NCBI GenBank assembly: GCA_003218345.1
Contig: QHNF01000002.1
Span: 1-10,938 of the forward strand
DNA from: Verrucomicrobiota bacterium
GTDB lineage: Bacteria > Verrucomicrobiota > Verrucomicrobiia > Chthoniobacterales > UBA10450
Reading direction: 5' to 3'
DNA length: 10,938 bases
The translations under genes were made by a program, and so were the position numbers. Below the pieces are notes generated by a model. It ran no database searches. It had not been told where the DNA came from and was given only the letters and a program-made list of their open reading frames with translations. Positions 1 to 5,886 of this stretch are shown in pieces. The stretch's first letter is position 1, and each line of letters begins with the position of its first letter.

Positions 1-178
1 CCAGAAACAGATACAGCGCCGCAGGCGACCATTCATGGTTGAGAAACCGCGACAAGCGACCAGCCTGCTCTCCGCCGACATCAGCTGGCTCGGCCCGTCG
101 AAACCCACCGAATTCTTCAGTGATGGTCTGAGATTCTTCGCCGTTCGCCATCACGCCGGCAATTATATGCTCGATCAC
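1..178 (-). CDS. Partial unrecognised protein, N-terminal end only
   Basis: An open minus-strand frame runs from a stop at 191-193 to the window edge, so only the N-terminus is present. Possible starts are GTG at 176-178, which begins VIEHIIAGVMANGEE, or ATG at 149-151, which begins MANGEESQTITEEFGG. The visible part is acidic and Gly/Glu-rich, contains FRRAEPADVGGEQAGRLSRF, and ends in WSPAALYLFL at the edge, which could open a membrane segment. Composition and codon pattern look more protein-like than the opposite-strand frame over the same bases. I recognise no family. It would be divergent from sdhC. The plus-strand frame ending in TAA at 185-187 is the alternative, so the strand call is only moderate. 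Confidence 0.4.
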   Translation of the reverse strand, partial: MIEHIIAGVMANGEESQTITEEFGGFRRAEPADVGGEQAGRLSRFLNHEWSPAALYLFL

Positions 179-456
179 GCGAAGTAAAGACTACTTTCGG
201 CCGGCGGCACAGTGCCAAAGTGATGTGAAGACGCATTGCACCCAAAGCAATTCGTGTGAAATCCTTAGAAGACGGTTACGTGTTTCCCGCAAGCTTTTGG
301 AGTGCGCATGCGTCCTCGTATCGCTTTCATCCAGGCCGGCAGCGCACCCGTACGGAAGAAGGCCATGGCCCGCTTCACTTGGCTGCAGCTTGACGCTCCA
401 ACCCGTGTCCATAATCTCAAACGGGCGCACGGTTCACCACCACGCGCAAATCTAGC
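179..456. other. Intergenic region upstream of sdhC
   Basis: About 280 bases lie between the start of the left-edge gene and sdhC. Short open frames exist on both strands (191-430 minus, 225-455 plus), but they are Cys/Arg/His-rich, resemble no family and overlap each other, so I do not call them. A compact perfect dyad, GGCAC-A-GTGCC, lies at 206-216, and the 10-base palindrome GGCCATGGCC lies at 361-370. The gap presumably holds the promoter and control sites for the sdh operon, and for the leftward gene if that call is right. No REP-like inverted-arm element of the kind seen in the other gaps is visible here. Confidence 0.5.
390..415 (+). promoter_or_regulatory. Weak candidate promoter for sdhCAB
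   Basis: TTGACG at 390-395 matches the -35 consensus in five of six bases. CATAAT at 410-415 resembles a -10 box, but the spacer is only 14 bases, which is short for sigma-70. A 16-base spacer would use the poorer TAATCT. It lies about 40 bases before the sdhC GTG, which is a plausible distance. This is pattern matching only. Confidence 0.2.
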
Positions 457-1152
457 GTGAAGATCTTAACGGCTTTTTATCGCTCATCAGTCGGGAAGAA
501 AATGATCGTCGCGGTCACCGGCATCATGCTGATCCTTTTTGTTATCGGACATCTGCTAGGGAATTTGCAGATTTTTATCGGCCCAGATTGGATCAATGGT
601 TACTCGCAACATCTGCGCGATCTCGGTCCGCTGCTTTGGGCAATCCGTTTATTCCTGCTCGCCGCGGTCATCATTCATATTTACGTGACCATCCAATTGG
701 CGATTGAAAACCGGCATGCCCGCCCCGAGCCATACCAGGACAGGCAGTATGTAAAAGCGACGTTCGCCTCGCGCCACATGGTGGTGAGCGGGCTGGTCGT
801 GCTCGCATTTATTGCTTATCACCTTGCACATTTCACCTTCCGCAAGACCGATGCACGATTTGCGCTGCTCCAGCCTGATCGTCTCGGCCATTACGATGTC
901 TATTCGATGATGGTTTACGGCTTCCAAAATTACCTTGTATCGGGCTTTTATGTGCTCGGGCTGTTCTTGCTCACGCTGCATCTGAGCCATGGATCATCCA
1001 GCTTCTTTCAATCGCTTGGATTGAATGACAAGAAACTGACGCCGCGTCTCGCGCTCGGCGGCCAAATTTTCGCGTGGCTCGTGTTCATCGGTTACACGTC
1101 GATCCCGGTCGCTGTCCTGCTCGGCTTGGTTAAACCCGCACAACAGTTATGA
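457..1152 (+). CDS. sdhC: Succinate dehydrogenase cytochrome b558 subunit (SdhC)
   Basis: This is the membrane anchor of complex II. It binds two b hemes and passes electrons from the SdhAB head to quinone, typically menaquinone in this family. The 231-residue protein has about five hydrophobic segments (roughly residues 15-40, 59-82, 107-128, 157-178 and 200-226), as expected for a single-chain b558-type anchor, so no separate sdhD is needed. Candidate axial heme histidines sit in the segments: His32 in GHLLGNL, His74 in VIIHIY, His122/125 in AYHLAHF and His175/178 in LHLSH. Four of these would match the ligands known from the Bacillus subtilis relative. The GTG at 457 gives a normal N-terminus ([15 protein letters not shown]) but has no Shine-Dalgarno. 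The TGA stop overlaps the ATG of a mini-ORF that precedes sdhA. Confidence 0.93.
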   Translation: MKILTAFYRSSVGKKMIVAVTGIMLILFVIGHLLGNLQIFIGPDWINGYSQHLRDLGPLLWAIRLFLLAAVIIHIYVTIQLAIENRHARPEPYQDRQYVKATFASRHMVVSGLVVLAFIAYHLAHFTFRKTDARFALLQPDRLGHYDVYSMMVYGFQNYLVSGFYVLGLFLLTLHLSHGSSSFFQSLGLNDKKLTPRLALGGQIFAWLVFIGYTSIPVAVLLGLVKPAQQL

Positions 1153-1235
1153 TCGGAACGTTCCCGGTATCCAGGCTCACTTCGGCGCGCCCGGCGGTCG
1201 CGCCCCTACCAAATCAACCCGCACAACAACTATGA
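1149..1235 (+). CDS. 28-codon mini-ORF coupling sdhC to sdhA
   Basis: ATG 1149-1151 overlaps the sdhC stop (ATGA), and the frame closes with TGA 1233-1235, which overlaps the sdhA ATG (again ATGA). The peptide starts [12 protein letters not shown] and ends NQPAQQL. Its first residues copy the SdhA N-terminus and its last five copy the SdhC C-terminus. It is a by-product of the junction duplication and is unlikely to be a functional peptide. It may still matter, because terminating ribosomes could re-initiate twice and so keep sdhA translationally coupled to sdhC. Whether it is translated is inference. Confidence 0.35.
   Translation: MIGTFPVSRLTSARPAVAPLPNQPAQQL
1184..1210 (-). repeat. Half copy of a GTAG-ended palindromic element
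   Basis: Read on the minus strand this is a GGTAGGGGCGCGACCGCC-type sequence. It shares the exact 10-mer GCGGTCGCGC (1194-1203) with the right arm of the element between sdhA and sdhB (3213-3222), each followed shortly by CTAC. It folds as GGCGCG (1184-1189) with CGCGCC (1199-1204). Only one arm is present, so I read it as a single REP-like unit trapped inside the duplicated sdhC/sdhA junction. Confidence 0.5.
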
Positions 1236-3153
1236 TTGGGACGTTCGAAGCTAAAATTCCAGCCGGTCCCCTCGCCCAAAAATGGCGAAATCACCGTGAC
1301 CATTCACGATTGGTTGGTCCAAACAACCGGCGAAAGTTGGAGATCATCGTGGTCGGCAGCGGTCTGGCCGGAGGATCGGCCGCGGCGACCCTGGGCGAGT
1401 TGGGCTATCGAGTGAAATGTTTTTGTTTTCAAGATTCGCCGCGGCGCGCCCACTCGATTGCAGCGCAAGGCGGGATCAACGCGGCGAAAAATTATCAAAA
1501 CGATGGCGACAGCGTTTACCGACTATTCCACGACACGATCAAGGGCGGCGATTTTCGCTCACGCGAAGCGAACGTTTATCGGCTCGCTGAGATCAGCAAT
1601 ATCATCATCGACCAATGCGTCGCGCAAGGTGTGCCGTTCGCTCGCGAATATGGGGGACTGCTCGCCAATCGTTCGTTCGGCGGCGCGCAAGTGTCACGGA
1701 CATTTTACGCGCGTGGACAGACTGGTCAGCAACTTTTGCTTGGCTGTTATCAGGCGCGTGCCGCCAAATCGCTGCCGACACGGTGCGAATGTTCCCGCAG
1801 ACGGAGATGCTCGATCTGGTAATTGTCGATGGATACGCCAAGGGAATTATCACCCGCAGCTTGCGCTCCGGAAAGATCGACGCCCACGCAGCCGAGGCCG
1901 TTGTCCTCGCCACCGGCGGATACGGAAACGTATTTTATCTCTCGACTAATGCGCGCGGCTGCAATGTTACGGCCACGTACCGCGCTTACAAAAGGGGCGC
2001 GCTTTTTGCCGATCCAGCCTTTACGCAGATTCATCCCACCTGCATCCCGGTTAGTGGCGAACATCAATCCAAGCTCACGCTCATGTCCGAGTCGCTGCGG
2101 AACGACGGACGCGTGTGGGTTCCGAAACGCCAGGGAGATCGCGACAAGGTGCCCGGCGAAATCCCTGAGGCAGATCGCGATTATTATCTCGAGCGAAAAT
2201 ATCCGAGTTACGGCAATCTTGCTCCGCGCGATATTTCGTCGCGCGCGGCGAAGGAAGTTTGCGACGAAGGCCGCGGTGTTGGCCCCGGCGGGCGCGGCGT
2301 TTATCTCGATTTTGCCGATGCGATTAAGCGCCTCGGGGAACACACCATCCGCGAACGGTATGGAAATTTGTTTGAAGTTTACGAAAAGATCACCGGCGAA
2401 GACGCCTATAAAGTGCCGATGCGAATTTACCCCGCCGTTCACTACACGATGGGCGGTCTCTGGGTTGATTACGACCTGATGAGCAATGTGCCCGGGCTCT
2501 TTGTAATCGGCGAAGCGAATTTTTCCGATCACGGCGCGAACCGGCTCGGAGCCAGCGCTCTCATGCAAGGTTTGGCAGACGGTTATTTTATTTTGCCTAA
2601 CACGCTGCCGAATTATCTCGCCGCGCAGATGGGAAAACGGCCATCGCCGGATTCTCCCGAATTCCGAGGAGCGGAGGCGGATGTTCGTGCCAGGATCGAG
2701 AAACTCCTTAAGATCAATGGCAGCCGTTCGATCGATTCGTTCCATCGCGAGCTTGGTCTCCTTCTCTGGGACAAATGCGGAATGTCGCGCCACGAAAAAG
2801 GATTGCGTGAGGCGCTCCAAGAAATCCCCGAATTGCGAGAGCAATTCTGGCGCGACGTACGCGTCCCGGGAAGCGACGAAGATTTTAACCAATCCTTGGA
2901 GCGCGCTGGACGCGTTGCCGATTTCCTCGAATTCGCCGAGCTGATGTGCATGGACGCACTCGAGCGCGACGAATCGTGCGGCGCGCATTTTCGCGAAGAA
3001 CACCAAACCCCGGAAGGAGAAGCGCTACGCGACGACGAGAATCACGCCGCGGTATTCGCATGGGAATTTCAAGGCGCTGGACAACCGCCCAGATTGCATC
3101 GCGAGCCGCTACACTTCGAGACCGTGCATTTAACCCAACGAAGCTATAAGTGA
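1232..3153 (+). pseudogene. sdhA: Succinate dehydrogenase flavoprotein (SdhA), split by a one-base frameshift
   Basis: This is the FAD subunit that oxidises succinate to fumarate. The N-terminal part reads in one frame from ATG 1232: dinucleotide-binding GSGLAGG at residues 42-48, then [11 protein letters not shown] with His74 as the covalent FAD site, running to [14 protein letters not shown]. At about 1757 the homologous sequence moves to another frame, continuing [20 protein letters not shown] to the TGA at 3151-3153. Left unshifted, the first frame stops at 1820-1822. Adding one base near 1757-1758 restores about 640 residues, the usual length for this b558-linked family. In repaired numbering the catalytic landmarks are all present: HPT at 268, RD at 333, HYTMGG at 404 and GANRLGAS at 435. 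No slippery heptamer is visible. Either a real mutation or an assembly error would explain this. The otherwise pristine sequence and the intact sdhC and sdhB favour an error or a very recent mutation. Confidence 0.88.
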
Positions 3154-3164
3154 ACAGAGCAAAA

Positions 3165-3229
3165 AATTGTAGGGCCGGCGCTCCGCCTGCCTACCAAGGC
3201 CAGGCAGCCGATGCGGTCGCGCTACAATT
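3165..3229. repeat. Palindromic REP-like element between sdhA and sdhB
   Basis: The ends AATTGTAG (3165-3172) and CTACAATT (3222-3229) are perfect inverted repeats. Over 28 bases the two arms match at about 21 positions. An inner pair, CTGCCT (3187-3192) and AGGCAG (3202-3207), closes the centre. The element fills most of the 85-base gap between the sdhA stop and the sdhB start, and its right end lies nine bases before the sdhB ATG. As RNA it would fold into a long hairpin inside the operon message, which could act as a processing or stability site. It has no T-tract of a terminator kind. Confidence 0.7.
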
Positions 3230-3238
3230 ATTTTCTGC

Positions 3239-3994
3239 ATGAATTTCAAGCTCAAGATCTGGCGGCAGCCGAACGCGAAATCACCCGGCAAACTGGTCAA
3301 TTATGAAGTGCGCGACCTATCGCCGCACACGTCGTTTCTTGAGATGCTCGACATCCTGAACGAAGACCTGCTGAGACGTGCCGAGGAACCAATCGCGTTT
3401 GATTCCGATTGCCGCGAAGGGATTTGCGGAACGTGTTCGCTTACCATCAACGGAGAAGCCCACGGACCCGATCATCCCGGTGCGGTCTGTGAGCTTTACA
3501 TGAGAAAGTTTCGCGATCGGGCGACAATTATGGTCGAGCCCTTTCGCGTAGGATCGTTCCCGATTGTGAAAGATTTGGTGATCGATCGAAGCGCGTTGGA
3601 CCGCATCGTGCAGGCCGGAGGATTCATTTCCGCACGCGCGGGATCCGCACCGGAAGCAAACTCGATCCTGGTTCCCAAACACGACGCTGACCTTGCGATG
3701 GAAGCGGCGGCCTGCATCGGCTGCGGCGCGTGCGCAGCGGCTTGCCCAAACGGCTCGGCCATGCTTTTCACCGCCGCGAAAGTCTCGCATCTAGCAGTTT
3801 TGCCACAAGGGCATCCGGAACGGGACAATCGCGTTCTGAAAATGGTGCGCGTGATGGATGCGGAAGGCTTCGGTAACTGCACCAACACTTATGAATGTGA
3901 AGCGGTGTGTCCCGCTGAGATCCGCGCCAGTTTCATTGCGAAATTGAATCGCGAATACGCGCGCGCGTCGATGCAACGCGGCGCCGGTGAATAA
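3239..3994 (+). CDS. sdhB: Succinate dehydrogenase iron-sulfur subunit (SdhB)
   Basis: This subunit is the electron wire of complex II, carrying electrons from the SdhA flavin to the quinone site near SdhC. The 251 residues show all three cluster motifs. The N-terminal ferredoxin-like [2Fe-2S] domain has Cys58, Cys63 and Cys66 in CREGICGTC plus Cys84. The C-terminal domain has Cys159, 162, 165 and 169 in CIGCGACAAACP, and Cys214, 220 and 224 in NCTNTYECEAVCP, for the [4Fe-4S] and [3Fe-4S] centres. The N-terminus MNFKLKIWRQ is normal for the b558-linked type, and the length is typical. ATG 3239 follows the REP-like element by nine bases and has no Shine-Dalgarno. It is the last gene of sdhCAB, and its stop lies 20 bases before a 150-base inverted-repeat element. 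Confidence 0.95.
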   Translation: MNFKLKIWRQPNAKSPGKLVNYEVRDLSPHTSFLEMLDILNEDLLRRAEEPIAFDSDCREGICGTCSLTINGEAHGPDHPGAVCELYMRKFRDRATIMVEPFRVGSFPIVKDLVIDRSALDRIVQAGGFISARAGSAPEANSILVPKHDADLAMEAAACIGCGACAAACPNGSAMLFTAAKVSHLAVLPQGHPERDNRVLKMVRVMDAEGFGNCTNTYECEAVCPAEIRASFIAKLNREYARASMQRGAGE

Positions 3995-4013
3995 GCTCAC
4001 GCGCGCGGTATTA

Positions 4014-4163
4014 GGTAGCGCACGCGTCTCGCGTGCTGGCGAGCGCGTCCTCGCGATCGCGAACTTTTCTTTAAATTCGGTGATCGTCACTGACGGCGGG
4101 AGTCAAAGAAACGCGTGTTTCGGCGCGACGCCGAAACCAGACACACGAGACGCGTGCGCTACC
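4014..4163. repeat. 150-bp MITE-like element with 22-bp terminal inverted repeats
   Basis: Arms 4014-4035 (starting GGTAGCGCACGCGTCTCG) and 4142-4163 (ending AGACGCGTGCGCTACC) are inverted repeats matching at 21 of 22 positions. The left arm is itself a hairpin, GCACGCG-TCT-CGCGTGC. Inside, GTTTCGGCG (4117-4125), loop CGA and CGCCGAAAC (4129-4137) form a perfect 9-bp stem. The element occupies almost all of the 164 bases between the convergent sdhB and ispE genes, and its right end contains the ispE stop codon. It has no coding capacity for a transposase, so any movement would need help in trans. It may serve as a two-way transcription barrier. I recall similar GTAGCGCACGCGTCTCGCGTG repeats from Verrucomicrobia, which I cannot check here. 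Confidence 0.8.
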
Positions 4164-5010
4164 CAATCGTCTCACAGGCGCACGTCCATAACTCGGGATC
4201 CAACGCGGACTTTGCTCGCTTTGCCAAAAGCTCGACATCCACATTCCGCTGCGTAACGGCGAAAACTGTCGAACCAGAACCAGACATCAGTGCCGCGCCT
4301 ACTTCTGGCTGCTTCAGCAACCACGCTTTTACTTGCGCGAGAAAAACAAATTTCTCGAAGACTGGGCGTTCGAGATCGTTCACGAAAGCCTGACCAGTGA
4401 ATACCTGCGGTACGTACGAGATCCCCGGGATTTCTCGCGAATCTTCCCAGCGAGAGTACGCCCATGCGCTCGAAACAGAGAAATCGGGTTTTAATAACAA
4501 GATCGACAAGCGCTGCTGCAGCTTCAGTGGCGTAACCAGTTCGCCGCGCCCCTTGCAGAGCGCGGCTGACTGAAAAATGAAAAATGGAACGTCCGACCCG
4601 ATTGCCTCCGCCAGTCCCGACAGCGTTTCACGCGGCAAGTTCGCCTCGAACAGTTGGTTGAGAGCGAGCAGCACCGAAGCGGCGTCGCTGCTCCCGCCGC
4701 CTAATCCGGCGCTATGAGGAATTTTCTTTTTGAGCTCGATTGAAACCGCTGGCTCGATGTTTGTTGCGGCGAAGAAAGCTTTTGCCGCGCGAACAGCGAG
4801 ATTCTCGTCCCCCACCGGCACCGATGAGTCATCGCAGTGAAACTCGATTCCTTTTTTGCTCTTGTCGATCTTGATTTCGTCCAAAAGCGAAATCGGAGCA
4901 ATCAATGTTTCAATTTCGTGAAAGCCATCGCTACGCGGCCCACGAATTTTCAGCGAAAGATTGATTTTCGCGGGGGCGAAGACTTGCATATCCATAATTT
5001 TTTCTGTCAT
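4159..5010 (-). CDS. ispE: 4-diphosphocytidyl-2-C-methyl-D-erythritol kinase (IspE)
   Basis: IspE is a GHMP-family kinase that phosphorylates CDP-methylerythritol in the MEP pathway of isoprenoid precursor synthesis. The N-terminal motif FAPAKINLSL carries the catalytic-site Lys15. The glycine-rich ATP loop AGLGGGSSDAA lies at 101-111, catalytic Asp140 sits in GSDVPFF, and the C-terminal GHMP motif ALMSGSGSTVFAV is present. The 283 residues match the family length. The start is uncertain. ATG 5008-5010 lies inside the terminal arm of the 5005-5084 element, while in-frame ATGs at 4993-4995 and 4987-4989 would give the more typical short N-terminus (MQVFAPAKIN). The TAG stop (4159-4161) lies in the terminal repeat of the 4014-4163 element. 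It is convergent with sdhB and divergent from pyrF. Confidence 0.93.
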   Translation of the reverse strand: MTEKIMDMQVFAPAKINLSLKIRGPRSDGFHEIETLIAPISLLDEIKIDKSKKGIEFHCDDSSVPVGDENLAVRAAKAFFAATNIEPAVSIELKKKIPHSAGLGGGSSDAASVLLALNQLFEANLPRETLSGLAEAIGSDVPFFIFQSAALCKGRGELVTPLKLQQRLSILLLKPDFSVSSAWAYSRWEDSREIPGISYVPQVFTGQAFVNDLERPVFEKFVFLAQVKAWLLKQPEVGAALMSGSGSTVFAVTQRNVDVELLAKRAKSALDPELWTCACETIG

Positions 5011-5084
5011 TCCGAGCGAAGTCGAGGAATCTCTTACTGTTCAGGAAGTGAATAAGAGATGTCTCGACTCCGCTCGACATGACA
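5005..5084. repeat. REPIN-like inverted-pair element between ispE and pyrF
   Basis: Two 32-base arms, 5005-5036 (TGTCATTCCGAGCGAAGTCG...) and 5053-5084 (ending CGCTCGACATGACA), are inverted repeats matching at about 27 of 32 positions around a 16-base loop. Each arm also closes on itself: ATTCC (5009-5013) with GGAAT (5026-5030) in the left arm, and ATGTC (5059-5063) with GACAT (5076-5080) in the right arm. The arms therefore differ by paired, compensatory changes. T- and A-rich stretches flank both ends. The element is a bare pair of hairpin units with no gene, as expected of REPINs moved by a RAYT (Y1 REP-associated) transposase encoded elsewhere. A related copy in opposite orientation lies at 5794-5876. 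Confidence 0.8.
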
Positions 5085-5765
5085 AAAAACAAAATCATCG
5101 TCGCGCTGGACGTGGCGACTAAAAAGGAGGCGCTTGATCTTGTCGATCAACTAGGGGAACAAATCTCATTTTTCAAAGTCGGCCTGCAACTTTATACCGC
5201 AGAAGGGCCGGAAATCGTGCGCGCGATTCGCGCGGCCGGCGCGAACGTTTTTCTGGATCTTAAATTGCACGACATCCCCAACACTGTCGCCAACGCCGTG
5301 CGGTCGGCCGCCGAGTTGGCAGTTCAAATGTTAACGTTTCATTTATGCGGCGGTGAGGAGATGATTCGAGCCGCTGTTTCAGCAAAGCCGCGAGAACTCT
5401 CTTTGCTCGGTGTCACCGTATTAACTAGCGTGGACGAGCAAACGCTTCGGAAAATCGGTATTCCCGATAAGATTGACGATCACGTTTTGCGGCTTGCAAA
5501 ACTAGGCGCTGAAACAGGAGTTGACGGGCTGGTCGCAAGTCCACATGAACTGAAAATGCTGCGCGCACAATTCGGCACAAAGATAAAACTGGTCGTTCCC
5601 GGAGTGCGTCCCACGTGGTCAGAAGCCGGCGACCAGAAACGCGTAATGACACCGCGCGAAGCGTTCGATGCGGGTGCGGATTATCTGGTGATTGGGCGGC
5701 CGATCATTGCGCAGCCGCGTCCGCGCGAAGCGTTGGCGCAGATTCTTGCAGAAATCGGCGCCTAA
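5079..5765 (+). CDS. pyrF: Orotidine 5'-phosphate decarboxylase
   Basis: This enzyme converts OMP to UMP, the last step of de novo pyrimidine synthesis. The 228 residues are a single TIM barrel of group I length. Visible active-site elements are Asp11 in IVALDV, Lys33 in FFKVGLQLY, and the catalytic DxKxxD array Asp60-Lys62-Asp65 in LDLKLHDIPNTV. The phosphate-binding PGVRP lies at 174-178 and GRPI at 206-209. The strand-4 motif reads TFHLCGGEEM, where relatives more often have VHASGG, a mild variation. The ATG lies within the right terminal arm (GACATGACA) of the 5005-5084 element, and no later start would keep the IVALDV strand. There is no Shine-Dalgarno. It begins 69 bases from the divergent ispE start and is followed by an inverted copy of the same element. 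Confidence 0.95.
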   Translation: MTKNKIIVALDVATKKEALDLVDQLGEQISFFKVGLQLYTAEGPEIVRAIRAAGANVFLDLKLHDIPNTVANAVRSAAELAVQMLTFHLCGGEEMIRAAVSAKPRELSLLGVTVLTSVDEQTLRKIGIPDKIDDHVLRLAKLGAETGVDGLVASPHELKMLRAQFGTKIKLVVPGVRPTWSEAGDQKRVMTPREAFDAGADYLVIGRPIIAQPRPREALAQILAEIGA

Positions 5766-5793
5766 CGAATCGCGCGCTAATACCACTATTACC

Positions 5794-5876
5794 GTCATGT
5801 CGAGCGGAGTCGAGACATCCCGTATTGTAACCTTTAAGGCAGTTCCACGGGATTCCTCGACTACGCTCGGAACGAC
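5794..5876. repeat. Second REPIN-like element, inverted relative to the first
   Basis: Arms 5794-5823 (GTCATGTCGAGCGGAGTCGA...) and 5847-5876 (ending CTACGCTCGGAACGAC) are inverted repeats matching at about 24 of 30 positions around a 23-base loop. The left arm is the ATGTC/GACAT type (5797-5801 with 5814-5818). The right arm is the ATTCC/GGAA type (5852-5856 with 5869-5872). Because the ATGTC-type arm faces pyrF here, as it does in the upstream copy, the two elements flank pyrF in opposite orientation. The element fills most of the gap between the pyrF stop and the next gene, which starts 11 bases after it. Confidence 0.8.
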
Positions 5877-5886
5877 GATTTTTGCT

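Larger units (their letters stand above)
1133..1246 (+). repeat. Direct duplication of the sdhC stop / sdhA start junction
   Basis: Bases 1133-1163 and 1216-1246 are imperfect 31-base direct repeats (27 of 31 identical), offset by 83 bases. Each reads AACCCGCACAACA, then a stop/start ATGA, then GG-ACGTTC. The first copy is the real sdhC C-terminus (PAQQL, stop) and the second contains the real sdhA start (MIGTF). The 52 bases between them include a half palindromic element. The likely history is that an ancestral ATGA sdhC/sdhA overlap was duplicated around, or during, insertion of the element. The four differences suggest the event is not recent. Confidence 0.8.

Noticed and set aside
191..455. 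Short open frames on both strands upstream of sdhC
   Set aside because: They overlap each other, are Cys/His/Arg-rich, and have no family likeness or ribosome site.
1751..1767. Programmed ribosomal frameshifting in sdhA
   Set aside because: No X-XXY-YYZ slippery heptamer or internal Shine-Dalgarno is visible, and frameshifted SdhA is not a known mechanism. Mutation or sequence error is simpler.
1750..3006. Long minus-strand open frame (418 codons) opposite sdhA
   Set aside because: It lies entirely antisense to sequence that is unmistakably SdhA. Its translation resembles no family and reflects the codon pattern of the real gene.
3987..4256. Short plus-strand frames across the sdhB-ispE gap (SARVSRAGERVLAIAN-type peptide)
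   Set aside because: They are translations of the 150-bp inverted-repeat element and antisense ispE. I recall such repeat-derived peptides as commonly mis-annotated.
5005..5084. Bidirectional intrinsic terminator (hairpin with T-tracts on both sides)
   Set aside because: Both flanking genes start, rather than end, at this element, so termination here would silence them. The A/T tracts are codons of ispE and pyrF.
4014..5876. CRISPR-like or att-site interpretation of the inverted repeats
   Set aside because: The repeats are paired inverted arms in separate gaps, not regularly spaced direct repeats with spacers. No cas, integrase or transposase gene and no tRNA gene is present.
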